Part shown: one piece after another, positions 1-10,802 of the stretch
How positions within the stretch are numbered: the stretch's first letter is position 1
How the letters are laid out: each line of letters starts with the position of its first letter
Assembly: GCA_038503035.1 (NCBI GenBank)
Contig: JAVSML010021632.1
Location: forward strand, 1-64,000
Reading direction: 5' to 3'
DNA length: 64,000 bases
DNA from: Crocodylus rhombifer
Taxonomy: Eukaryota; Chordata; Crocodylia; Crocodylidae
Notes under the pieces: model-generated
Database searches by the model: none
Told to the model about the DNA's origin: nothing
What the model saw: only the letters and a program-made list of their open reading frames with translations
Made by a program: the position numbers and the translations under genes

Positions 1-6
1 AAACTT

Positions 7-74
7 GGACAGAGTACATTTCACTCCCTCATCCAAGTCGCTGATGAGGACAGAGTACATTTCACTCCCTCATC
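7..74. repeat. Tandem duplication, 41-bp period
   Basis: The 27-bp block starting GGACAGAGTACATTTC occurs at 7-33 and again without change at 48-74. The array may continue to the left of the window. The lack of divergence points to a recent duplication. Confidence 0.8.
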
Positions 75-333
75 TTAAACACTAGGGATTAAAAATGTAA
101 CCTCTTGGGTTTTTACACAAACAAAATATCATAGTTAATAGGTAATGACTTAGGTGAAAGGAAAAGATTCTATACAAATACCAGACATTTTTCAATTTTA
201 CATTACAATTAGCAATAACTGTTGTATTTTATATGAAAAGTTAACATTTCTGGTTCCAAAACTAGGAAATCAAGGTGAGTGTACAAACTGAATGTACCTT
301 TCAAAACTGTAGTGTTAGCTGAATGCATGTAAT

Positions 334-480
334 CTAGGGCTGTGCGAAACTTTGGTCCCTGATTTGATTCAGCAGAGATTTGGCCCAATTCAGTGGCCAA
401 ATCTCTGAATCCGAATCGAATCAGAGGACCCTTTAATCTCTCTGAATTGAATCGGAACCCTCTTAATCAATTTGGAGAGA
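334..480. repeat. Interspersed repeat with perfect 12-bp hairpin
   Basis: The segment begins TAGGGCTGTGCGAAACTTTG and is rich in GAATC/GATTC words. It contains a perfect inverted repeat, AGAGATTTGGCC at 374-385 and its complement at 395-406, with a 9-nt loop. A second partial copy of the opening motif lies at 1165-1200, and related GAATC-rich sequence lies at 50140-50270. This is consistent with a dispersed non-autonomous element; the family name is unknown to me. Confidence 0.5.
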
Positions 481-1164
481 TTTGGAAAGATACAACAATT
501 CAGACATAGACACCACTTTAAATGTTTTTTCTACATACCTCTAGGTAGCAGGTGGCTTGTGAATGCTGCAATGCTGAGGCACATGGAGTGTCTCACAGAA
601 GCATGGGAGACTCCCCAGCGTGCTCAGCAGCAGACCCAGAAGTGGAGCAGAAACACTTCCAGGTCATTTCATTTGTCATTTCATTGTCATTTAATTTTTC
701 ACTTTAATTTAAGAACAAAAATTTCAACTTAATTTCAAAGCAAAAACAACATGTATATTTGTGTAATTCTGGATTGTTTAGCCTTGATAGGCTTAATTGT
801 GTAGTTCTTGCTCATAATTTAAAGGTGCCTATTAATAATGATATTCCAGATACAGGTTTAAGGTTTACCGTGAACAGGTTCACCTTTCCCAAGAGCTTCT
901 AAAGATACCCATGATGGACCCAAATCTGGACCCAAATCATAAGGATATATCCAAAGCAGGGTACAGTGTTGTTGTCCCAGAAAAATATATTAAAGACTAT
1001 ATAGCAAAGAGAGGGGGGTAAGATAACTCTTCTTCCATGATTACTGGATTCCAGAGGTATTTGGGAAAGGCTTAGTAGTGAGTTCAGAATTCTTCAAGAA
1101 TAAAAACTCAGAACCAGAGCTAAAAGGGTGCTGTATGGATGTTTTACTTATTGGATATAAGCAG

Positions 1165-1200
1165 TAGGGCTGTTCAAAGCTTTGGTCCCTGATTCCAAAT
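1165..1200. repeat. Short second copy of the 334-480 repeat
   Basis: TAGGGCTGTTCAAAGC followed by TTTGGTCCCTGATT matches the first 35 bases of the repeat at 334 with a few substitutions, then similarity stops. Confidence 0.45.
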
Positions 1201-4200
1201 ACTTTAATCCTAAAATGATGGGCCTGATCCCATATACATTTATATATGTACATCATTGTAGGATTGAGTCTTGGGGACCACAAGCTGTTTTTAATAATAC
1301 CCTAAAGAAGCTTGTATGCACCATCTGAATTAATGTAGGCCAATTAACAATACAAAGGGCAGGGGAATTAATTTCTGCCAGTCATTTGTTTATTTTACAA
1401 GCTAGTTTTTAGAAGAATATTTTCATGCTTATCAAATATCAAGACATGAAGTAAGCAGAAAGACTCAGACTGTAGAGATATACTAACATGTTGAGAAACT
1501 AAAAAGGAAAAATTAAATTTTTGCATATATGAAAGGCATTATTCAGAAGGTTACACCTAATCAAAAATCACTGTAAAAAAAGATGCAATTTTGCTGTTGA
1601 CTGGTGAGCAAGGTAATTACCCCAAGAGGAGGGGGATATTGTTGGAGCTTTAGAGCTATACGTATAGCATATTATCTGGTACACCAAAGACAGATGTCTC
1701 AAGGGTGACTAGAAGGCCTACAAGTATTATTCTCATTGGACAGGAAGGGAAAATAAGGCACAAAGTCTCTGTCTACTCTACAGCAGCAAATTGCTAAACC
1801 ATGGTCTTTCCGAAATATACCCAACCTACCAGCTCCCAATCCACACATCAGCCCCAAAAATGAGATTACAAGGATGCCCTGAGGAGCATCCCTAGCACTG
1901 CACTCAAGACCTGGGCTTCCAAGTTGCTCAAGAGAAGTGGTGTGGGGCAGTCCCAGGGCAGTTTCCAGGACTCATGCACGTGGATTAGGAGCAGGTGAGT
2001 AGGGCACAATGTGGCATAGACATATGACACAATAAGGACATACTCAAAGAAATTAACTGTTTTGTGCAGAATCAAAATGTCCATATCAGTGTCAACCATT
2101 GTGATAAAATCCTCACCTTTGTTTTGCCATCTGTCACTGGACAGGGAATATGTAATGTCAGGATGAAATTGTGGAGGTTGGGTTTTATTCTTTGAATGCC
2201 TAAGGAAAAAACAGTCTTTGAACGTTGAGCCAATAAACAAGAGAACAGCTTAAGTGGTTTAAAGCAGGGAGTCTAACTTATACTAATGTATCCTTGCTGT
2301 AAAGATCCTTGCTGTAAAGTGAAATAAGTCATTTCACTTATGTGCTTCAAAGACACAGACAAATTAGATATGCTTTGAGCCTTAATTTGCTAAGTTTTAT
2401 TTTTTTAATGTGCAACATTTTTTATAGAAATCACTTTTTCTTCAATGTAATTATCATGACACTAAGTAAGTATTCTTGATACTATAACTAAAGGAACAAT
2501 AAGCATTCACTTTCTCTTTATATTTCAATTAAGTCCCTAGATTTTCAGATTTCCTAATTAAGGATGTTATTCTTAATTTTATGTTTCACCACCCAATTGC
2601 AATTTATATCTATAGTCTTCTGAACCTCTCAAAACAAACATAGTAAATTAACTTACCATTTCTACCATTAATACTTTTATGGTTAATCGAGAGGACTACA
2701 TTTTTTTCACCTCAAGAAAGGTTGAGAAAAAATTCATATAGAATGACTATAAGCTGACCAAACAGGTAAGATTGCTAGATGCCTGGACCAAGGAATCTGC
2801 TTTTAAAGTCTAAAAGTCTTTACTGAATTCCTCCTGAAGTGTTATTAGAAGAAACCCTTGATGCAACTCATGAGGGAAAATGTTTTACATACCTACATAT
2901 GAAAAATGGTTAAAAGGAAAACAGAATTCTGTAGTGGATTTAACAGACTTTATACTCCTCATTTCCTAACAGCAAAAAAAAAATGCAACTCACCAGAATA
3001 TTCCATTAACTACAGATCGCCTTCCCCATTCAGTAAAAATAAAGGAAAACACAGTCACAGGAATAAAGAGCTTTGTTTCAAATGCAGTGAAATCAATGGC
3101 TCTTACAGTCAAACACTGTGTACGTCAAAGAAAAAGCAATATTAGAAGAAATGGATGTATTCCAGACCCAGGATAAGCAGACAGTTCTATATCAGTCCAT
3201 ATTACAAAATAAGATAGTTGCAAACAACTAAAAAACCCAGTAAACTGTGACGTCCCAAAAGGTTGCATTTGGGTTCCACATTTTTAAAACCAGCCTGTTT
3301 GCTTAAGCCACATCTACACTGAGCATTTGTCCCACTTGCCGCTAGCAGTGCACCTATGTATTAATCACGGTCCCTGAGCAGGCTGTTCCTTCTGAGACCC
3401 TTTTCAGTCCCTAAAATGCACCTCTCCTTCAAGTGACCAGACTTCTGCTTCTCCTTCTCTCCTTCATTCGGGGGTGAGATGGTCATTTGCCTACTGGGTC
3501 TCCAGGTGATCAGCCATGGTACCTCCCAGTTCTGAGGGGTTTGGCCCCTTTACACAGTTCTGTTTGGGATCCACGGGACGGTAACAGTATGCAAACTCAC
3601 AGGAACACTTTCTTCAAAGCTGAATACGATTTATTTTGCCCAATGGCAAACAGTGCTTAGAGAGTGAATATAAAGCAACAACGAGATTGGCACACACACT
3701 GTCTTACCAACACTTGGTATTCTCCTCCAGCCCTAAGAAGACATGAGTTAGCCTGGGTGACCCTGTTCATCTGGGGAACCAGGCCTCTGCTCTCCGTCTC
3801 TGCCTGTGTCAGTCTGCGACAGCTAAAAGCTTTGCCTTTTTCCTTCCTGCAGGGCAGATCTTTAACAAAGCTGTGTTTTTTGGATATACTCAATCTCAGC
3901 TTTGGCAAACAGCCCATGCTGGGGGAAGGGGAGAGGAGGTGTTCCTCTTCACAGCTATAAGCTGCACTATCATTTGTTATCTTGGCCATTATTTTAGCTT
4001 GTTTTCTCTAACAACCCCTAGTGAGCTAATGCCATAGCAACCAGCTCATCTAAAACCAACACAGGAATGCACAATATTCAAACAAAATAATAAGATATTT
4101 CCCAGTTGTCTGCATACCATTGTAACCACACCAGTCCAAGCCCTTACTGTAGAGAGATCAAGCCAATATAAACTGTTATTTGTACCCCTCCAATTTCCCC

Positions 4201-4719
4201 TGCTTTTATAAGATCTACAGCAGGGATGTGCAGTGGCTGGTGGGTGGTCGCCAATAGCTGTAACTGAAGCAAATTCCCATTGGAAAGAAGAGGCTGGATT
4301 CTCCTCACATTCAAACTGCTGTAAACCAGGGGTAAGTTCACTGAAATCAATAGACACCTCTAATGTGCAATTTGGGTATGGGCAGATGAATCAATTATAC
4401 CAGGTTAAAAGGGAGAAAGGAAATGTTTATGCCAGCTGTTTTGCAGTAACTGTTTTGTGTATCCATTTTTTCTCTTGGAGTAAGCGGAAACTAAAGCACT
4501 GTAACTTAACCTGTTTTATTCAAGAGTGAGCTGTCCCAATTTATCCCTTGCCTGCCAAGGGATAGATGTGGGCATGCAAAATAATTACCATGGACCACTG
4601 ATGTGTAGTAGAGACTCTCACCTCTTTTTGAATGTGATATAATTTGTTTGTCTGTTTGCACATTTGGTGTGAGAACAGAATCTGATATAGCTTCTGATAT
4701 AGCCTTAATGTTGCTGGGT

Positions 4720-4765
4720 ATTTGGTTGTAGCCACGTTGGTCTACCCAAAGAACCTTGTCAGATA
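4720..4765. repeat. Penelope-like terminal fragment
   Basis: GGTTGTAGCCACGTTGGTCT is followed directly by ACCCAAAGAACCTTGTC. These are the two outer ends, in opposite orientations, of the Penelope-like repeat seen more fully at 15605-15799 and 38241-38930. The middle is missing, so this is an internally deleted remnant. Confidence 0.5.
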
Positions 4766-5161
4766 TAACCTTAAGACTAATATAACCTTAAGACTTGACC
4801 TATCATTTTACATTTTAAATTTTAAACCTTGTTTAAAAAAAACAGCTATATGCATGATAAGGCGCGAAAAAGGCTCCATTTGCACGGGATGCAGTTCAGC
4901 CCTTTCCTTATCAAGGGGCCAACAGAAGGGTTATTGCTTAACTGATGTTCTCAAGAACAAAGTACCAATAGTATATAGGTGTTGGGCTGGCTCCCTGCAC
5001 AAGGATGACTTATCTAGTCTGGATTAATCTCCTCTTAATAATGGCAGGAAGGATTTTTGTAAAGACTTTGAAAAGTAAACTCATTGTTTTAAAATGAATG
5101 TAAGTGTTTTTATTAAATAGCATTACAGCCTGTGGTTCAGTGGGAAGCTAAGTTTCAAGGA

Positions 5162-5530
5162 CAGGGTTGTCAAAACATACAGCCCACAGTCCTGCGGAGC
5201 CTCTCCATCCTGGGATACTGGGGCCCAGGGAATTTGGGAGTGTGGCTAGTGGTGGGGCCTGTCACAGAATCTGGAGGCCCAGGGCCCCATTAGACATGGT
5301 CTTTGGTAGCTGGAGGGCGAGCAAGGAGTGTGCTAACACAGCCCTGTTCACCTTGCAGCTGATTGCCCTGCCTCTACCACAGCAAGCCAGTGGTTAGCCC
5401 ATGGCAAATTACTCCCCTAACTCTGCCATCAACGCTACCATAGCTGCCATTGACCCTGCAAATCTGGCCTACCAGGAAGCCCCATGATCCAGATCTGACC
5501 AGGGACATGGGGTAAGTTTGACACCCTTAC
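5162..5530. mobile_element. hAT-type non-autonomous element
   Basis: The left end reads CAGGGTTGTCAAAACATACA and the right end GTAAGTTTGACACCCTTAC. These are imperfect inverted termini of the CAGGGGTGTCAAAC type found on many hAT-derived short elements. The roughly 370-bp interior has no meaningful open frame. The same terminal family recurs at 16407-16741 and at 32446. Assignment to hAT rests on the ends only. Confidence 0.5.
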
Positions 5531-5892
5531 TCCAAAACGTTATAGCAGGAGCTAGTTGAATCAATTGCTGTGTTGTTCAGGGGCTGAGGTAAATTCAGCT
5601 AGAATCCATGCACCAAATGACTGAGTCAGACTGATTGCCACATATGGGGTCAGGAGGGGATTTTATCCCATGGCTGATGAGGGTGGAGGTTTTGCCTTCC
5701 TTTGTAGTGGAGGGGCATGGATCTCTGCCTAAGCTCTCTTGAGCTTACATTAACATTTTACAGAAGCAGAATGTTGACTGCTATGATTCCCTTGCTTTAC
5801 CCATGGCAGGTTAAGGTGTTATGTCTTGTGTTGTGTCAGAGCTGATAATAACTTTACAGGGAAGTTAGATTATGGATTTACAAAGGAAGTTT

Positions 5893-5975
5893 TGGACAGG
5901 GAAGATCCTACCTCAGGCAGGGGCTGGACTGATGACCTGTGGAGGTCCCTTCCAGACCTGCTTGTCTATGACTTC
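5893..5975 (+). mobile_element. CR1 LINE 3' tail
   Basis: The segment carries the usual CR1 3' end order: a CAGGCAGGGGCTGGACTGATGACC-like word, then a GGAGGTCCCTTCCAGACCTG-like word, then a short TCTATGA tail. CR1 copies are normally 5' truncated, as here. Confidence 0.65.
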
Positions 5976-6265
5976 TAGTGCTTTCATGACTTAGGCAGGT
6001 GCATGCACGGATAACAACAGAAATTTAGGTGCCAAGGGAATATAGGTACTTACATGCTGGTGGGAAGGGTTTTAGGAATGTCACTGGTGAGTAAATGTTG
6101 AACTAAGGAGTCTGTGGGACTTCCTCATTTAAGTCCCATTTGTGAATTTAGCGCCAGGTTGACTACAAACAGAATTAGAATGGCAACTTAACTGTACACA
6201 GACAATAATTTATTATGGCTAAATGAATGCTTCCCTGCAGAAAGAAAAGGTCTGACATAAAAATG

Positions 6266-6271
6266 TTTATT
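6266..6271 (-). promoter_or_regulatory. Candidate SH3BGR polyadenylation signal
   Basis: AATAAA on the minus strand, about 475 nt into the last exon, followed by a pyrimidine-rich stretch (CTTTTCTTTC). A second AATAAA at 6214-6209 is an alternative. Confidence 0.4.
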
Positions 6272-6419
6272 TAAACTGCTGTACAGTGTAAATCACATTC
6301 AGTTGCAAAGGCCAGACAACACGTAGTTGTCTACAGGGAGTTTTTTTGGAGCCTTCAGTGCTGTAGTTCTTTACCTCCAAATACGATTTTGGTGCATGAC
6401 TACTGATGTTGGCTGAGAA

Positions 6420-6505
6420 CTAACAATGTGCTCAGCAATGTACAAACATGTGGAAAGACACATCCCTGCCCCAAGGAGCTTACAATCTAAACTTAGACAT
6501 AGACA
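6420..6505 (+). mobile_element. L3/MIR-like relic inside the 3' UTR
   Basis: The words GTGCTCAGCAATGTACAAAC and CCCCAAGGAGCTTACAATC are typical of ancient L3/MIR-class interspersed repeats. The copy is antisense within the last SH3BGR exon, so it would be transcribed as its complement. Confidence 0.4.
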
Positions 6506-6746
6506 GTACTGTTGGAACACATAAAGCCCAGTCTGAGATCTCATCAGCCAGAATTAAAAAGACCCACTTCAACACAAGACTAGAATACCAAATATATATA
6601 TAAAGATCATATCTAGGGCAGAGTGGTGTCTTGTGGGGTGATACATATTTATATGTCCGTACCTATGTCGGTATGAACAAAGTGGTGGTTTGAGAGGGAG
6701 GTGACAGTTTTAATTTCTGTGGTGCTGCTGCATAGGCGTATGCTTC

Positions 6747-8229
6747 CTGAAGAGAGAAAAAGGAAATAATTAGCATTAGCACTTCTGCAGAACTTCACAC
6801 ACTGAAGCGGTAAACAATTTTAAGCTGTTTTCAAACCCAAGCAGAAGAGGAACCCAAACTGGAATGCAGATGGAAGAAAGAAGGCAGGTCTGCCGATCTG
6901 TATGGAGGCATTGGGCCTACATACTAGGACCACTGATTCTGCTGAGATCCAAAACTGTAATCCCTGACGTTGAAGAAGCTGTGGTTCTGTTAACTTCAAC
7001 ACAAGTTCAGAGTCAAGTTCTGCCTTTACTTCGGAGAAGTAGACCCCTATCCTCTCAGAGGAAAATCTGCTTGAAACTCTAACTTCCTTGTTCCTAACTA
7101 AGATTGGCCATGTCAAGAAATCTCTCTTTTAATACACATTCATTTGGAGCAGCTTCAGGGGGGAAATTATTCAAAAGCTGTTATATTCTAATTGTTATGT
7201 TTGAATGAGCCGAGAAGGTTTCAAAAGCAGGAGAATCTCTCCAACTCAGTGTTTTCATAGATATTAGACATTAGGGCTGGAAGGGACCTTGGAAGATCAT
7301 CAAGTCCATGTTGATGCATTCAGGTTAAAGTTTTGCTGCATTTGAATCCTCCTCTGCTTGTTCATACATAACAATTACATCGCCTCTGCTGCTCTTTTAA
7401 ACAGTTCCCCTTTTGAAATTATTCCAAATGTACATATGTCTACACTTTCTGTCACCCTTGTGCCCTTCCAGTTAGGCCTATCTGTTGAGCTATGACAGTG
7501 GCTCTAGTCCCACTTAGAATTACAAGCCTCCCTCAACAGTTGGAGGGAGACCACTAGATGCACTACAACTGATTTCCTGGGGCAACAAAGGACAAAGCAG
7601 AAACAGGAGTTATGGTTACAGGACCCCTATGATGACAGCAATAGACTGCTGATGCCCTAACAAATAGTAAAAAGGAAAACATTTATCTCAAATATAGTAA
7701 GTATGGAAACCCCACATGGCCCTTCTGTAGTTTCTTTATGTACAGAGGAGGCATTCGTGGAAGAACTGATACTTAGATAAATACCCTGCTCCCATAGAAA
7801 AATATATATAAAACCTACTACATGTTTGATTTACAAGTGTACTGTTACTTTAAAATCAACCATAAAAACAGAGTTCTAAGTTCAAAGTTTCAGGTACTAC
7901 ACCTGCCCTAAGACCCCCCCAACTGTTTTTGCAGTTTAACAATCACCTTTCCCTTTAAAATATGTACCTTTTTCTCATACTTCTTAGCTGTCCGAAAGAC
8001 CTACAGACCACAGGGAAAACCATCTGATTGTATATACAGTGTTGTCAAATAGATAAAGTAAACAACCTGGGGAAAACAATCTTTTTCTGTAATTTCTTGC
8101 AAGTCTAGCATCTTGGGTGTTGCTTGTAACAAAAACATAGCTAAAAAGGTTCAAACAAAATCTCATTTTTTTTCCAAGTTGATGATGTTTCTTAAGAACT
8201 TCAAAATCACCAGCTGCCTTAATAATTAC
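6747..8229 (-). other. SH3BGR last intron
   Basis: This intron runs from the GT donor at 8229-8228 to the AG at 6748-6747 on the minus strand. It contains a CR1 fragment at 7258-7430; I see nothing else that can be named. Confidence 0.6.
7258..7430 (-). mobile_element. CR1 LINE 3' end fragment
   Basis: Read on the plus strand, CATAGATATTAGACATTAGG, then GGCTGGAAGGGACCTTGG and AGATCATCAAGTCCA, is the reverse complement of a CR1 3' end. Similarity fades after about 170 bp. Confidence 0.7.
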
Positions 8230-8326
8230 CTGAAAAACTTTTTCAAGAACAATGGGTTGTAAAAAAGTACTAAGATTCTTCTTCCTCCTCTTCCTCCTCC
8301 TCCTCCTCTGCCTCTTCCTCCTGTTC
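8230..8326 (-). CDS. SH3BGR: SH3BGR exon 6: poly-Glu C terminus and stop
   Basis: The coding part is 8326 down to 8270. It encodes 18 residues that are almost all glutamate (EQEEEAEEE..., ending in Ser) followed by TAG. The acceptor is AG at 8328-8327 after a modest pyrimidine tract. The exon continues 40 nt past the stop to a good donor, CAG|GTAATT, at 8229. The coding DNA is a purine-only run of GAG/GAA codons with one GCA. Mammalian SH3BGR also ends in an acidic tail, so composition and position fit. The stop is only 40 nt before the last junction, which by the usual 50-55 nt rule should not trigger nonsense-mediated decay. The repetitive codons make length variation between individuals likely (inference). 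Confidence 0.8.
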
Positions 8327-9785
8327 CTTATTACAGAATAAGGATATAGTAGTTGATCAGAGTTGAAAGAAAACTGTCTTGAAATACAGATCCCTATACT
8401 TGCCACTGTGTTATGTTCTAGCCAATGACACTTTTATTAGTGCATAAAACAAAAATAGAACAGATGAGTTTCATGCAGGTTTTTTTACAAGCAAAGCATT
8501 AACCTAATGGCATTGACAGGCAAGTGTTGGAATATAAAAAATCCTTTTTCAGAAAAGGGAGAAAATATATACAACTGAGCAGTAAATAGATGTGAAAGAT
8601 TGGAATTTGGATACAAATGTATGCATATATTATGGAGCATCTGACATTCTGAATCAGATAATCTTCTGTAGCAGCAACTCAAAACCTGCATTGTGAAATC
8701 CATGCCCAAGGAGTAGGCTACTGCACAACCTGATACTACTCAGGGCGGGTGACAAACCATGGTTTTTATTTCCAAAGCACTCTTTTTGATTTAGTAGAAA
8801 GAAGGAATTTCAAAAGTGAAAAAGAAAAGTCCTGGCCTAATAAGAACTGTCAAACAGCCCAAAAACTTATTCTCTGAAAGCTGTCATTACTTATTCCAAA
8901 TGGTATAGCCTGTGTTAACTCTCTCCTCTAAGATATATTTAGGGAAATATTATAGAGCAGTTCTACTTTGAAACGGGCTTTGTAGGGTTCTATGTTTTTT
9001 GTCTTTCAGTGACTTCCACTCCTTTTACAAGTAAAAGAAGTTTTATTTTTAACAGACATGCCTACATTGTCTGGATTGTTAAAATCAAAGGAGAGCCTTC
9101 CTGCACAGCTAACAATGAAAGATTCAGCAATTTCTCCAGTTGGAAATTGTGTTTAGGATGTAAATAGAACCCAGTTTGTCTTTTAGATCTGTACTGATTC
9201 TGCACTGATAACAGAAATAGTAAAAAATGTGTTTGAGTCACAAAATAAATTCTGAGTGCAGTTGGGAGTGGCCCTGTTGATTATAGTGACAATCTTATAA
9301 AATAATTTTTCAAAATAGGTGTTTGTATTAAGGGACCAGACTGGTCATACAGAATCAGACTTTATATAGTCAATATGAACTTCCCTCTGATATAAACAGA
9401 AAAGTTAATGTTAAAATTTAATCTTGCATTGTATCTTTCAAAGTCTTGGTTTGAGAAGAATTTTTTTGGTTAGTGCTCTTGAAAACAATCCAAGAAAACA
9501 AGTCTCATTTTTCTATATTTTTCTGATCTGAATTTGAAATTCAAGTCTGTTAAATTTGCAATGTCAACTATAGATACTTTTATAAAATTCCTGTGATAGA
9601 AGAATGTTTGGAAATGTGCAGTAACAGAACTTATGGGGGTGTCTAAGCAGCATTACCACAGCAAAAGATGAATACATATTCCTTCTCTTTTCTCTAAGAG
9701 AAAGTAACTTTTCTTAAGGGCAGAGATGGAAACCAGTGACAGAGTCTTTACAGTTCTAGACATTGGCTCATAAAAGTAGATAACA

Positions 9786-9975
9786 AAGGGCGCATCTACA
9801 CATCACCCTATGGCGACTTAGCATTGTGCTACATCACCGTATGGCACACTACAGCAGTGTTGCAATTATATGTGTCTGCATGTGATCGTCAGCAGTGTGC
9901 TTCCTTGGTGTAGCATGCTGCTACAGTAATATAGCAGCATAATCTACTCATAGTCTGTGCACGCAGTGCAGTAAC
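9786..9975. repeat. Short element with CATCTACAC end
   Basis: The segment opens GGGCGCATCTACACATCACC and has repeated GCTAC/GTAGC words in its interior. Similar CATCTACAC-type openings occur at 3305, at 29474 and, inverted, at 39295-39313 and 53050-53069. This suggests a family of short dispersed elements. The right boundary is approximate. Confidence 0.35.
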
Positions 9976-10040
9976 CATCCATAGAACCATAGAATAGAAG
10001 GACCGGAAGGAAGGGAGGTGGAGGTTATGTCTGCCCGACA
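9976..10040 (-). mobile_element. Very short CR1 tail
   Basis: CATAGAACCATAGAATAGAA followed by GGACCGGAAGG looks like the reverse complement of the last bases of a CR1 element. It is too short to be sure. Confidence 0.4.
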
Positions 10041-10754
10041 TAGCTATGGCAAGAGCCATCCAACATAATATTCTGTTCTGTCATAGATTTAAAAGTAAAT
10101 AGATTTGGAATGACATGCTCATTGTGCTGCTCACTGAGGAGCTTGTGCAGCCTTAATTTTGCTTTCCCCGGCAGAAACAGGAAGGGCTATAACCGTATTT
10201 CCTCACTTGCGCACCCCAATTTCCAGCAGCTGATTTTTGGCAAAAAAATAGGATGTGTTCTATGAAACAAAATATGGTAGTCCCTAACCAGTTTATTAAG
10301 TTTATAACTGGGAAATGTTAAAGAGATTGGCTAGAATTTGCTAGCTTCTGCTTTAGGAACTAGAGGAAAAAGTATGAGAATTGTATATGCATAACAGGTG
10401 AAGACAGTGTCAAAATACTTTACTGTACCTCTGTCACTGTATGTTCCTCCTTTTCTTCCTACATAAAAGGAAATAAAGAGAGATTTAAAATGGTACTTCA
10501 AAGAAAGAATGTCAGAGGTCATACAGGTAAAATACAGGTGAGATTGAGACCAACTTAAATTTAAAGCTATTATGTAGAATACTGAGCTATATTTTGAAGT
10601 ATTGTTTCCTTAGAGATTTCTCATACAACACATATAAACTATGATTCTTCTTTCAAAAAATGACTACAAAATTATAATTATAGGGTCCTGAATCTTTTAA
10701 CTTTCAATGACTTCCAGTTAAATCTATTAAGTTTACAAGCAAACATTGGGGGTT

Positions 10755-10802
10755 GATATATATCTAGATAGATATATCTATAGATATAGATATATATTAC
10801 CC
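10755..10802. repeat. AT-rich TAGA/TATA simple repeat
   Basis: Alternating ATATAT, CTAGATAGATAT and ATAGATATAG words form a low-complexity, partly self-complementary run. Confidence 0.8.

Larger units (their letters stand above)
1..6245. other. Intergenic DNA downstream of SH3BGR
   Basis: No host exon is supported here. The open frames are short and lack family resemblance or paired splice sites. The sequence is AT-rich and contains a short tandem duplication near the left edge, two copies of a hairpin-bearing repeat (334-480 and 1165-1200), a Penelope-like tail fragment (4720-4765), a hAT-type short element (5162-5530) and a CR1 tail (5893-5975). Most of 1210-4700 shows nothing I can name beyond simple AT-rich runs. 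In mammals B3GALT5 lies downstream of SH3BGR (general knowledge); no part of it is visible here. Confidence 0.6.
6246..6746 (-). other. SH3BGR: SH3BGR terminal 3' UTR exon
   Basis: A strong acceptor (pyrimidine-rich TTCCTTTTTCTCTCTTCAG on the minus strand) ends at 6747, so this exon starts at 6746. It pairs with the CAG|GTAATT donor after the stop codon at 8229. No coding role is needed, because the upstream exon already ends with TAG. Candidate poly(A) signals AATAAA lie at 6271-6266 and 6214-6209 (minus strand); I place the end near 6246 from the first. An old L3/MIR-like fragment lies inside at about 6420-6505. The 3' boundary is approximate. Confidence 0.6.
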
